From Myxococcota bacterium (GTDB lineage: Bacteria > Myxococcota_A > UBA796 > JAFGLY01), in NCBI GenBank assembly GCA_024276675.1, contig JAJRWT010000063.1, forward strand, positions 124,001 through 188,000: a stretch of DNA of 64,000 bases, read 5' to 3'. The position numbers were made by a program, and so were the translations under genes. Below, piece after piece: positions 23,707-31,817 of this stretch (position 1 is the stretch's first letter; each line of letters starts with the position of its first letter). Below the pieces are notes generated by a model, which saw only the letters and a list, made by a program, of their open reading frames with translations, was not told the origin of the DNA and searched no databases.

Positions 23707-25479
23707 CTACCTGGGCTTGCCTGGAGATGCACGTTGTTCAGCCCCTCCGGTGATCTTCCCGGTTCTTATTGGCGCCCCGGTCACCGGGTGGGGATTGGGC
23801 GGAGCCACGCCGGGGATGGAGCCCACGGGGGCCTCTTCCACCGGCACCGTGACGACCCGTCGGGGTACGTCGTCGCCCCAGGATTCCCTTACACGATCCC
23901 TGGCACCCGGCTCCCAGCCCAGAAGCAGGAAGCCCCCTTCACGGGAAAGGACCTGGGCTCCGTCCATGCTCATGGCCCAGGAGATTACAGCCTCGTTCCG
24001 GGAGTCGATTATCATGTGCGTGCCGGCGGACAGACCACGATCCCTGGCCTTGTCCAGCAGGCTCTCCTGGAACGTATAGGCCAGCGGACGGTGGCTGACG
24101 GCCAGAGATACCTGGTTGGAGACCAGGGGGATGGCGTCCGGAGGGAGCTGCTCCACCAGTGCCCAGGCCGAATGCCAGTAGCCGGGCCGCCGGGGGAACG
24201 GGACCATGACCAGGTTGAAATAGCTGCCCCACATGTAGTACCAGGTCCCGCTGTAGAACAGCAGACCCGCAGCGACGCAGGCAGCCAGCAGCCTTGCCGG
24301 TGCGCGGGGCTGCGTGGCGAAATGGCGTAGAACCGGGACTGGTCCGGTCAGCCATTCCATGACCACCTGGAACCTGCGTGACTCGTCGATGAACCGGATG
24401 AGGCGACCAGCCCCCATGATGGTGGCGGCCAGCACAAAGGGCAGCACCGTGGCCATGTGGTGGGCGTGCGCGCCCCAGAAGCGGTCCACACCGTGGTTGT
24501 GGGGAATGGTCATGTGGAGCAGGAGCAGGGCCAGGCCCGGCAGGGCCGTGAGCGGCGAGAGCAGAGCCAGGAGCCCCACGGGCGCCCACACCAGCTCGTA
24601 GAAATCCTGCAAATAGGGAAGCCCCCAGAGCCGCAGTTGCCCTGGACTGCCCTGGATGGCCGCCAAGAGGCTGCGCAACTGCTCCACGAGGGGCACGTCG
24701 TGGGCATTGGATGCCACCGGGAAGAACAACAGCAGAACCGCGGCCCATGTGCCGGCCACAAGCAGGGTCACCAGCACGTTGCGCGCCCAGCGACGCCAGG
24801 GACGCTCCCAGCGCGGGTCGATGGTCACCATGGCGCAGGCCACCACCAGGGGGATGCACTCCTCGCGAGGCATGCAGCCCAGCAGGGCGCCCAGAGCCAC
24901 CCAGGGGAGAGCGCGAGCCCGCATGGCCCACAAGGTCCACATGAGCAACGGCAAGGCAAACACCAGATCCTGGTAGTCCTGCAGCGCCAGCGCCATGACG
25001 GGTGGGCTCAGGAGGTACAGCCAGCCGCCAAGAGCCAGGCCCCAGTTCCCTCCAAGAGCGCGTTTCCCCAACATGGCCGCGGGGATCACGCCCAGAGCCA
25101 CTGCTACGATCTGTATGCCAGCCAGCCAGACCGGGCCCGGATTGAGGCCGTAGAGGTAGGCGCTGCCGAGAAACGTGACGGACCTGTGACCGGACCAGGC
25201 CCAGCAATCGTCGTAGCCCTTGTGAATGGTCTGGCTGAAACGGCCCGTCGCGGCGAAGTTTGCCATGAGCTGCTGGTAGACGGCGAAGGCATAGGGTTCC
25301 ACGGTGCGAAGGGCGGCGATCCGCGCCCAGGCCGTGGACACGGCGGTGGAAAAGAACAGCAGCACCCCGGGGAGAAGCAGGGCCGCGGGGAGCAACGGGC
25401 CGGCAGGTCCGGAGCGTGGCGGGTGGTGTTGGGCGGGTGGATTCGCAGCCCGGGTGGCGCCGGAAGGCCGGGAGTTCAC
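23707..25479 (-). CDS. DUF2079-like polytopic membrane protein
   Basis: A 590-residue protein with about 11 helices. It resembles the DUF2079 group of GT-C-related membrane proteins: an N-terminal helix, then a loop with EPYAFAVYQQLMANFAATGR and GHRSVTFLGSAYLYGLNPGP, the acidic cytosolic turn CMPREECIPL, and IPHNHGVDRFWGAHAHHMAT near the last helices. DUF2079 proteins are thought to act on lipid-linked substrates but lack a defined reaction. The start is GTG 25479, overlapping the stop of the GT-C tail (GTGA), which shows cotranslation. The gene ends in TAG, an ordinary terminator here because the frame beyond is antisense to the propeller gene. Confidence 0.75.
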   Translation of the reverse strand: MNSRPSGATRAANPPAQHHPPRSGPAGPLLPAALLLPGVLLFFSTAVSTAWARIAALRTVEPYAFAVYQQLMANFAATGRFSQTIHKGYDDCWAWSGHRSVTFLGSAYLYGLNPGPVWLAGIQIVAVALGVIPAAMLGKRALGGNWGLALGGWLYLLSPPVMALALQDYQDLVFALPLLMWTLWAMRARALPWVALGALLGCMPREECIPLVVACAMVTIDPRWERPWRRWARNVLVTLLVAGTWAAVLLLFFPVASNAHDVPLVEQLRSLLAAIQGSPGQLRLWGLPYLQDFYELVWAPVGLLALLSPLTALPGLALLLLHMTIPHNHGVDRFWGAHAHHMATVLPFVLAATIMGAGRLIRFIDESRRFQVVMEWLTGPVPVLRHFATQPRAPARLLAACVAAGLLFYSGTWYYMWGSYFNLVMVPFPRRPGYWHSAWALVEQLPPDAIPLVSNQVSLAVSHRPLAYTFQESLLDKARDRGLSAGTHMIIDSRNEAVISWAMSMDGAQVLSREGGFLLLGWEPGARDRVRESWGDDVPRRVVTVPVEEAPVGSIPGVAPPNPHPVTGAPIRTGKITGGAEQRASPGKPR

Positions 25480-25709
25480 TCCTTCACCCCGATGTCAGCG
25501 CCTGAAAGACGGTAGATGAGAACGTCGCCCATCTTGACGGGCTCGCCCAACTGGGCCAGCAACCCCAGTACGTCATCTTTTCTGCTGGGGTTTTCGAAGC
25601 GGGAAAGGTCCACAGTGATACCAACGAAACCGTCGGTGGCGAGGGCGAGCCTGTCCTCGATCATGCGGGATGGCTCCGAGAGACGAACGGCCAGAAGGCC
25701 AAAGGGCTT
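25476..25709 (-). pseudogene. C-terminal tail of the GT-C gene, separated by an in-frame TAG
   Basis: Directly after TAG 25710-25712 the same frame stays open for 77 codons: KPFGLLAVRLSEPSRMIEDR, TDGFVGITVDLSRFENPS, GLLAQLGEPVKMGDVLIYRL. A tail with this layout (a hydrophobic strand, an acidic linker, then a final strand) closes related GT-C genes. The intact gene at 32992 ends with VGSVVVHRDF, EDLLGPP and LVLFSVP in the same order. The tail's own stop (TGA) overlaps the GTG start of the DUF2079-like gene by 4 nt, the coupling expected if it were once the end of the upstream gene. Confidence 0.7.
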
Positions 25710-27254
25710 CTAGGCCTCCAACAGGGCCGCCGTGAACTGGTTGTTCTGGAGATAGTCCGGGGGGAAACCCATCACTTCGTCGGGAATGGGCCTGTGATGA
25801 ACGAGCTGGTACAGGAAATGGACCCTGTTGAACCGTTCACTGCCACGGTCGAAATAGGGAAGTTGAATGATGGCGCCCCGGGGCAGGACATCGTCCAGTC
25901 GCCAATAGGCCCGGGGAATCTCCAGTCGGGCAACGTGCAGCGGCACGGGGACCGGCGAAAGAAAGGCGGTCTCGGCCAGGATCAACAGGGGGAGCAACAG
26001 CCCCACCCACCTGCCCCACCTGTCCATCAAGGCAGCGGCGCCCACCGCTGCCGCCATGGCCAGCCCCAGCGAGGCACCCAGCGCGTAGCGGAACGGCTCC
26101 AAGAGTAGGTTGGCCCCGGGCAGAAAATGGTGGAGGGCCAGCCACACGTAGTTGCTTGGATTGGAAAAGGCGATCTGGGATGTAAGGGGCAGGAACGGAC
26201 CGGTGGATGCCAACACGAAAAAAATGGCCACCACGGTCCACAGGACCACGGTGCTGCGACGCCCCCTGCTCCTGAAGAGGCCGTAGATGGCCAGGGCCAT
26301 GGCCAGCAACCCCGGAGAAAACGCCCTGAAGTACAGTGAACCCGCTTCGCGCTGAATGAGGGCTCCCTTGCCCACCGCCAGGTAGTCGGAGAGATACGCC
26401 ACGTAGCGATGTTCGTGTTGGGGACGCAGGAAGGAATAAGGGGGTACGTGGCGGGTGGCGTCGATGTAGCTCTGGGACATCTGGCTGGAGGGATCCGCCA
26501 GGATCCGCTCCATCTGGAGTACGTACGAGCCGGCCACCACCAGGACCGCGGCTCCGGCCACCGCCGCCACCAGGAGCCAGTGCCTCGACCCTACCCCCGC
26601 CCGGGGATCTTCCACGGGGACGAACCCGGCTCGCCCGGCAAAGGGCAGGACCAGGCCCAGAGGCACCACCATGGCCGAGAAGACGACGAAGTTGTAGGGG
26701 CAGCTTACAAAGCCCAGGCCGGCGATCACGCCGCCCTTGAGAGCATCGCCCCAGCCGGGACGCCTCAGGGCACGCAGCAGGAACATGAGGGCCAGGGGAT
26801 AGGGCCAGAGGTTGAGCATGTCCGTGATGGCGCCCATGACGCAGTACACCAGCACCAGCGGAGCGAGGGCATAGACCAGCGCCGCCACGACGGCAGCACG
26901 GTCGTTTCCCACCAGGTCCCTGGCCAGCAACCAGGCCGACACCATGGCCGCGTAGATCTGTAGCAGAACCAGGGTGTTGTATGACCAGACCCTTCCCATC
27001 ACGGGCTTCAGCGCCAGGTAGACCAGGGTTCCCACGGGATCGGGGTTGTTGAGGGGTCCCGCGTGGGGAAAGGAGATGCTGGAGACCTGGCCGCCCCAGA
27101 TGCCCACGGAACCGAAGGTCTCGAAAGCCCATAACTTCACCGGTAGCTCCGAGAGGGCCTCTGCCAGAAAGGAGTCCCAGTGCCCCACCAGGGACAGGGC
27201 GGGAAGGAGCGCCATGGGAAGCATGGCCAGGAGGGCTCGCGTGGACGACTTCAT
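25710..27254 (-). CDS. GT-C-type polytopic membrane protein, truncated by TAG
   Basis: A 514-residue open frame with about 12 helices, from ATG 27254, which overlaps the upstream stop (ATGA). The N-terminal helix and loop (WDSFLAEALSELPVKLWAFE, SSISFPHAGPLNNPDPVG) are followed by helices ending at LILAETAFLSPVPVPLHVAR and a soluble part RGAIIQLPYFDRGSERFNRV. It stops at TAG just after FTAALLEA, before a 77-codon tail that remains in frame. The truncated protein keeps all helices but loses the last soluble element. Family members are thought to transfer sugars from polyprenyl carriers; the substrate here is unknown. Confidence 0.65.
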   Translation of the reverse strand: MKSSTRALLAMLPMALLPALSLVGHWDSFLAEALSELPVKLWAFETFGSVGIWGGQVSSISFPHAGPLNNPDPVGTLVYLALKPVMGRVWSYNTLVLLQIYAAMVSAWLLARDLVGNDRAAVVAALVYALAPLVLVYCVMGAITDMLNLWPYPLALMFLLRALRRPGWGDALKGGVIAGLGFVSCPYNFVVFSAMVVPLGLVLPFAGRAGFVPVEDPRAGVGSRHWLLVAAVAGAAVLVVAGSYVLQMERILADPSSQMSQSYIDATRHVPPYSFLRPQHEHRYVAYLSDYLAVGKGALIQREAGSLYFRAFSPGLLAMALAIYGLFRSRGRRSTVVLWTVVAIFFVLASTGPFLPLTSQIAFSNPSNYVWLALHHFLPGANLLLEPFRYALGASLGLAMAAAVGAAALMDRWGRWVGLLLPLLILAETAFLSPVPVPLHVARLEIPRAYWRLDDVLPRGAIIQLPYFDRGSERFNRVHFLYQLVHHRPIPDEVMGFPPDYLQNNQFTAALLEA

Positions 27255-27718
27255 GGAGCGATTCGCTCCAGGGCTTCGTCCCAGACCATGCCCTCGGCGT
27301 ACAGTCGGGAGAGCAGTTCCTTGTTCTCGATGATGAGCCCCACCCGCCGGTCGCCCAGTGCTTCGGCGATGTCAAGGGCATCCTGTTGCATGGAGAGGCG
27401 TGCCTGCTCCATTTCACCTGCCAGCCTGCCCATCCGGGCGGAGCCCTCTCGGAGCCGTTCCATGGCGCGTCGCTGCCCCGTGTCTGCTCCCCCCGACACC
27501 GCCCTTTCCAGAATTGGCAAAGCCCGGGGATCCCAGCCAGCGACGCTGGTCTCGGTTCCGGTGCCCAGCGTACAATCCCCAAGGGCCTGTATGCGGGTCA
27601 ATGGAGGAACCAGGGGATTCAGAACGACGGGGTTACCCCGGTAGAGCTTCGTTCCCAGCAGCAACACCAGGGCCACGGCTCCGGCCAGCAGGATGAGGTT
27701 GGTGCGGAGGGGCCTCAT
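27251..27718 (-). CDS. Small single-span protein with coiled coil, third of three
   Basis: A 155-residue protein: N-terminal anchor (MRPLRTNLILLAGAVALVLL), a Pro-rich periplasmic neck (NPVVLNPLVPPLTRIQAL), then a long helical region rich in Ala, Glu, Arg and Leu (AMERLREGSARMGRLAGEME, LGDRRVGLIIENKELLSRL). It is the most divergent of five look-alikes in this window; it lacks a clear DL-x-RG motif but keeps the terminal helix pattern. The start is ATG 27718, overlapping the upstream stop (ATGA); its own stop overlaps the GT-C start (ATGA). No known family is recognised. Confidence 0.65.
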   Translation of the reverse strand: MRPLRTNLILLAGAVALVLLLGTKLYRGNPVVLNPLVPPLTRIQALGDCTLGTGTETSVAGWDPRALPILERAVSGGADTGQRRAMERLREGSARMGRLAGEMEQARLSMQQDALDIAEALGDRRVGLIIENKELLSRLYAEGMVWDEALERIAP

Positions 27719-28233
27719 GGGGAGCCTTCCAGCACATCGAGGGCCTGCTGCCAGTAGCTCTGCTCCACCTGCCCGACACTTATGGCGTTGCGCTGGTCCA
27801 CCATCCACTGGAGTTGTTGGGGATCCAGTGCAGCCGCCAGCTTCCTGGTTTCGGCCGCCAGCTCCTGTTGGAGGGTCCTCTGGCGCTGGTCCAGCTCCAT
27901 GAGGGTGTCGCGATCGCGGAGAGCCTTCTGAAGAGCTTCCCCGAGCTGTTCCCGGCGCCTTGCCGAGAGGGGCCTGGCGCCGTCCAGCTCGCCCCGCTGA
28001 ATCGCCAGGGCGCCCCGAACCAGGTCTTCTATGGTCACGTAGTCGCCGGCAACGGCCATCCGCGAGGCAAAGATCCTGGTGGGGTCCATGGACAGATCGT
28101 TGGAGAGTTGGCCTTGCCCCTGCCGGAGCATCGGAACCAGCTCTCGTTCGTCGCCAGCCTGCGTGAGCAGCACGGCTTCTGCCAGCGCCAGGCACAAGAG
28201 CAACAGCAAGGTCAGGTCAATGGCCTTTCTCAT
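27715..28233 (-). CDS. Small single-span coiled-coil protein with DL-x-RG motif, second of three
   Basis: A 172-residue protein from ATG 28233: N-terminal anchor (IDLTLLLLLCLALAEAVLL), a short loop, then VTIEDLVRGALAIQRGE (motif at 69-74), LSARRREQLGEALQKALRDR and a heptad-like helix (LMELDQRQRTLQQELAAETR), closing with LDPQQLQWMVDQRN. The order (motif, coil, L-x-P-x-Q helix) recurs in the genes at 28217, 35389 and 35859. The start overlaps the upstream gene by 17 nt, and the stop overlaps the next start (ATGA). It should lie in the periplasm, perhaps oligomerising beside the GT-C protein it is cotranslated with. No named family recognised. Confidence 0.7.
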   Translation of the reverse strand: MRKAIDLTLLLLLCLALAEAVLLTQAGDERELVPMLRQGQGQLSNDLSMDPTRIFASRMAVAGDYVTIEDLVRGALAIQRGELDGARPLSARRREQLGEALQKALRDRDTLMELDQRQRTLQQELAAETRKLAAALDPQQLQWMVDQRNAISVGQVEQSYWQQALDVLEGSP

Positions 28234-28693
28234 CGGTCTCTCTGACGTTGGAAAAGGATTGTGTACCGGACAGTCCGCCCGGGATTGCCAGGTGCATGGC
28301 CTTGGCCAGATCCATGGCATCATTCAGCATCCGCGCCCTTGCGGCTCTGCGCTGGGTTCGGCATCGGGCCAATTGCTGGAAGATGCCCTGGGCACGCTGG
28401 AGCATTGGAAACAGGTCCTGCTTCTGCTGTGCCGACAAGCCCCCCGGGGGCTGTTGCTCCGCCAATGCCCAGATCCCACGGGCGAGGTCGTCGGCGGTGA
28501 GGCGTGACAGGACGAGCCTGCCCGACGCAGTGGCAGCCAGCGCGTTATAGGCCGGATCGTCTGGCCGATCCGCCTGGAAGGGGCCATCTGGCTGATAGAC
28601 CAGCAACGTGGGCGCGGTGTGTCCATGCAGCCCCAGCAGCATTCCTTGCAGCACCACCAGGACCAGCAAGAGCACCAGGCAGGTCACACGCAT
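28217..28693 (-). CDS. Small single-span coiled-coil protein with DL-x-RG motif, first of three
   Basis: A 158-residue protein from ATG 28693, preceded by AGGAG at 4-5 nt: anchor (VTCLVLLLVLVVLQGMLLG), a Pro/Asp neck, then LTADDLARGIWALAEQQ (68-73), LSAQQKQDLFPMLQRAQ and an Arg/Ala-rich helix (ARCRTQRRAARARMLNDAMD). It leads the operon 28693->23707, which continues with two more such proteins, a GT-C protein and a DUF2079-like protein. The 28694-28812 gap upstream holds divergent promoters not resolved by eye. Function unknown. Confidence 0.7.
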   Translation of the reverse strand: MRVTCLVLLLVLVVLQGMLLGLHGHTAPTLLVYQPDGPFQADRPDDPAYNALAATASGRLVLSRLTADDLARGIWALAEQQPPGGLSAQQKQDLFPMLQRAQGIFQQLARCRTQRRAARARMLNDAMDLAKAMHLAIPGGLSGTQSFSNVRETDEKGH

Positions 28694-28812
28694 GATGCTC
28701 CTGAAGCCAGAATCGCCACGGCGAAAACACTTTGACGGCCCACACGCACCCAGGCATTCCTCCCTGACGGCCCATAACACGAACCAACCGCACCGTACTC
28801 GAACCCAGGCCC

Positions 28813-30969
28813 ATGAAATCACGGAATCGGCACCCGACACGGGCCACATGGCCACTGGCAATGCTGCCGTGGGCCTGCCAGCTCCTGCTGCTGCTCTGGG
28901 CATGCCGACCCGACACGGCAGCCCCTCCGCACAGCGCCCCCGATGCCAGCCTGGAACAGGTCCCCGACCACCTGCCCGCGCAGGACCAGCTCTCCAATGA
29001 CCGCGCAAGGAACGGCTCCGGCTCGTACTCCTCCCGGGCCGCCCCCGCTCCCGGGACAGCCTGGAAAGGCACATGGACGGCCAGCTTCTACACCACGGTC
29101 CCCGATGATCCCGCCAGTCGGGCCATGGCATCCGCCCTGGGATTGGAGACCCTGCCCTACAATGGTCGCAGACCCGACACCGGGCCGGGTGATGCGGCGA
29201 TACTGTGGCTGGAGGCTGGCAGCGACCTGGACCTCACCAGCCAGGCCCTGGCCCCAAGGGGTCGTGCCCCCCAGGGCGACGTGCTCGTGGTTCTGGGCTG
29301 CGGAGACCGCCCCTGGTCCCAGAGGGCGGCACAGGAACTCCCATGGGCTGGCGTGGGAATCGTGGATCCCATTGCATCGCTGTCGCTGTGGATCAATCCC
29401 GCCGCTGCCAACGACAGCCCCTGGTTGTCCGGGCTCATGGCCGCCTGGACCGTTGCCGAACACTACGATCTCCCCTATCACCCATCCCGTCTCCCCATGC
29501 CCCCGGGCCTGGCCCAGTTGCTGGGCCCCGCCAATCCACAGGACACCGCCTCCGAGTCGCCCAGGGTACGTGCCACCGCCACCCTGCGTTTTCCTTCCAG
29601 GGCATCTCCCCAGGACCCGGAGACAGCGGTGCGAATCGCCCTGGCCAGGTCCACAGGGGACCAGGGCTTGCTGGCTCGCCTGGCCACCGACACCGAGCCA
29701 CTTGTCAGGGCACGAGCGGCATCGCGCCTGGACAATGCCAAGGTCTTGGCCAGCCTCACGGGAGACCCCTCCAGCGTGGTTCGCGTGATGGCGGCAGACC
29801 GGGTGGCGAACCTCATCGCTCGTGGAAGTCGTGACCCCGTTCTCCTGGCTGCGGCCCGGAACACTGCCGCTTCCCCTGACGCCTACCTGCGCTGGAAGGC
29901 GGCCTATGCCCTGGGATGGCTGGGCGACGACGTTCTCCCTTCACTCCTGGCGTTGCTGGGGGATCCCGACATCGATGTCCAGCGAGAAGCAGCCAGGAGC
30001 CTTGGCCGCCTGGGAAACGAGGCGGCGGTGAAAGACCTGTTGAAGGCATTGGAATCCCCCAACAGCTTCGTGAGGCGCTGGAGCGCGCAGGCTCTTGGCG
30101 AGATCAGCGACGAGTCCGCAATGGGCGCTCTCGAGCAGCTCCGCAACGACCCCACGCTCCTGGTGGCCAGGGCGGCCTGCTTCGCTCTTCAACGGCTGGG
30201 CGTGGCCGCCCCCGCCCCCGAGTACAACCCGCCCAGGCCGCCTGAAGACCTTGCCGCGGCCACGGCCCTGGCCAGAAGCCCCGACGCCACGGATCGCAAG
30301 GACTCCGCCAAGTACCTGGTCTCACCTGCCACGCCCGAAAGACTCGCCCTGCTGGTGGAACTGGCGAGTGATCCCGACAGCGAGGTACGCAAGACCGCGG
30401 TCGAAGCCATGGCATGGTACGAAATATCGCCCCAGGCCCTGGTGGAAGCCCTGAACGACGGCGACCCCGACGTCGTGGTGACCGCCCTCGAGACCATCAC
30501 CGAACTGGCACATGGCAAGGCCCAGGAGCTTGTCCTGTCACCCGTCATCCACCTGCTCTCCCACCCCGACAGCGAGATACGCCTGCGTGCTGCCGAGGCT
30601 CTCGCGGCAATGGGAGCCTCTGACGTACTCAGACCGTATTCCCATGATCCCGACGAGCGCATCAGGGCGGCAGTGGCTTCCCTGCTGCCAGGCAACGTCG
30701 CACCCGATGAAGCATCGATACTGGTGAAGAGGGCCGCCGCATCCGCTGCCCCGGGCCTGTGGGACCAGTATCCCGACTCCATGATCCGTGCGGTACTGCC
30801 AGCGGCCAGGCATGGCGACGACTGGTACTGGGCCCGTGGGGTGATAGCCGGGGAAGACGACCTGCTTCACCAGGTGCTCTCCTGGAACGACCCTTCCGAC
30901 GTACCTCACACCCACGAGACCCTCCGACCGCCCGTCATCCGCAGTTACGGCCACCCTGACCGGGGTTGA
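28813..30969 (+). CDS. HEAT-repeat lipoprotein with an N-terminal domain of unknown kind
   Basis: A 718-residue protein with a lipoprotein signal (QLLLLLWAC, Cys31). Residues ~70-260 form an unassigned alpha/beta domain (AILWLEAGSDLDLTSQAL, GDVLVVLGCGDRPWSQRA). From ~265 to ~640 it consists of HEAT/PBS-lyase-like repeats of about 31 residues, for example YLRWKAAYALGWLGDDVLPS, IDVQREAARSLGRLGNEAAV and FVRRWSAQALGEISDESAMG. Such repeats make a curved protein-binding scaffold. It faces the coiled-coil/GT-C operon on the opposite strand and precedes a membrane methyltransferase gene in the same direction. It is probably an outer-membrane or periplasmic assembly factor; that role is inference. Confidence 0.75.
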   Translation: MKSRNRHPTRATWPLAMLPWACQLLLLLWACRPDTAAPPHSAPDASLEQVPDHLPAQDQLSNDRARNGSGSYSSRAAPAPGTAWKGTWTASFYTTVPDDPASRAMASALGLETLPYNGRRPDTGPGDAAILWLEAGSDLDLTSQALAPRGRAPQGDVLVVLGCGDRPWSQRAAQELPWAGVGIVDPIASLSLWINPAAANDSPWLSGLMAAWTVAEHYDLPYHPSRLPMPPGLAQLLGPANPQDTASESPRVRATATLRFPSRASPQDPETAVRIALARSTGDQGLLARLATDTEPLVRARAASRLDNAKVLASLTGDPSSVVRVMAADRVANLIARGSRDPVLLAAARNTAASPDAYLRWKAAYALGWLGDDVLPSLLALLGDPDIDVQREAARSLGRLGNEAAVKDLLKALESPNSFVRRWSAQALGEISDESAMGALEQLRNDPTLLVARAACFALQRLGVAAPAPEYNPPRPPEDLAAATALARSPDATDRKDSAKYLVSPATPERLALLVELASDPDSEVRKTAVEAMAWYEISPQALVEALNDGDPDVVVTALETITELAHGKAQELVLSPVIHLLSHPDSEIRLRAAEALAAMGASDVLRPYSHDPDERIRAAVASLLPGNVAPDEASILVKRAAASAAPGLWDQYPDSMIRAVLPAARHGDDWYWARGVIAGEDDLLHQVLSWNDPSDVPHTHETLRPPVIRSYGHPDRG

Positions 30970-31041
30970 AGCCCCAGAGACCGGCGGGGAGGAGGGATGC
31001 GCCGCTGACATGGCGAGGATAGAGCACTGGTACGGATAGAC

Positions 31042-31788
31042 ATGAAAAGAGAACAGAAAAAAACCAGGGATCTCGTGCGCCGGCCTCGCTTCGGCGCATG
31101 TCTCGCTGCCATCAGCGAACCGGAACTCTACCGCAACTTCGCAATCCACCTGCTGGTGATGTTCCCCAGCGCCATCGTCATGTGTTTCATCGCTTCGAGA
31201 ATCGACTCCGGGCTGGGGCTGGAGCCCTTCCTGACTCCTCCATGGTCGCTGATATCTGGCGGGGCGATGATCTTCACGGGCGGGTTCTGGGTCTGGTACG
31301 TGTACGGCTACCTGTTCCTTTCCGGCGGCGGCTCGCCCGGCTCCCATGTGGACGGTGGCCCCAGCACCCTGGTGGACACCGGCCCCTACACCGTGATTCG
31401 CCACCCCTCGGTGCTGGGCAAGCTCCTGGGGGTGGCGGGCCTGGGCCTGGCATGGGGCTCCTGGACCTTCGAACTCGTCTTCGTCCCGGTGCTACTGCTC
31501 TACTCCCTGCTCACCAACCGTTATCTCCAGGAACGCTACTGCGATCAGCGCTTCGGCAGCCAGTACCAGACCTACAGGAGCCGTGTCCCCATGCTGCTGC
31601 CCCGCCCATCGGGCATTCGACGGTGGCTCGCCAACCAGGCTGCCGTGGGCGAGGATGGCCCCAGGGCGGCGGGAGTGTCTCCTCCGGGAATCTGGATGGA
31701 GCTGCGTTGGTACCTGGTGGGCCTGCTGCTGCTCATCGGCTTTTTTGCCGCCCTCCTGGCTGGCGTTCACATGCTGTTCCAGCGATAG
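31042..31788 (+). CDS. ICMT/PEMT-type membrane methyltransferase family protein
   Basis: A 248-residue protein with five or six helices. The signature of the isoprenylcysteine carboxyl methyltransferase/phospholipid methyltransferase group is present: GPYTVIRHPSVLGKLLG (~112-128), a central helix pair, then NRYLQERYCDQRFGSQYQTY near residue 165-185, where the family binds S-adenosylmethionine and the membrane substrate. Proteins of this fold methylate lipids or other hydrophobic acceptors; the substrate here is unknown. A C-terminal helix (WYLVGLLLLIGFFAALLAG) is an extension. The gene ends in TAG. A Lys-rich N-terminus fits a cytoplasmic start. Confidence 0.75.
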   Translation: MKREQKKTRDLVRRPRFGACLAAISEPELYRNFAIHLLVMFPSAIVMCFIASRIDSGLGLEPFLTPPWSLISGGAMIFTGGFWVWYVYGYLFLSGGGSPGSHVDGGPSTLVDTGPYTVIRHPSVLGKLLGVAGLGLAWGSWTFELVFVPVLLLYSLLTNRYLQERYCDQRFGSQYQTYRSRVPMLLPRPSGIRRWLANQAAVGEDGPRAAGVSPPGIWMELRWYLVGLLLLIGFFAALLAGVHMLFQR

Positions 31789-31817
31789 CGGTGTTGCTCT
31801 GCCCCTCTCAAGAACTT

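Noticed and set aside
19283..25712. TAG as a sense codon (amber recoding, e.g. pyrrolysine or Gln)
   Set aside because: argS, tdk, the ICMT-like gene, the DUF2079-like gene and the small lipoprotein gene all end in TAG, with non-coding or antisense sequence beyond, so TAG works as a stop in this genome.
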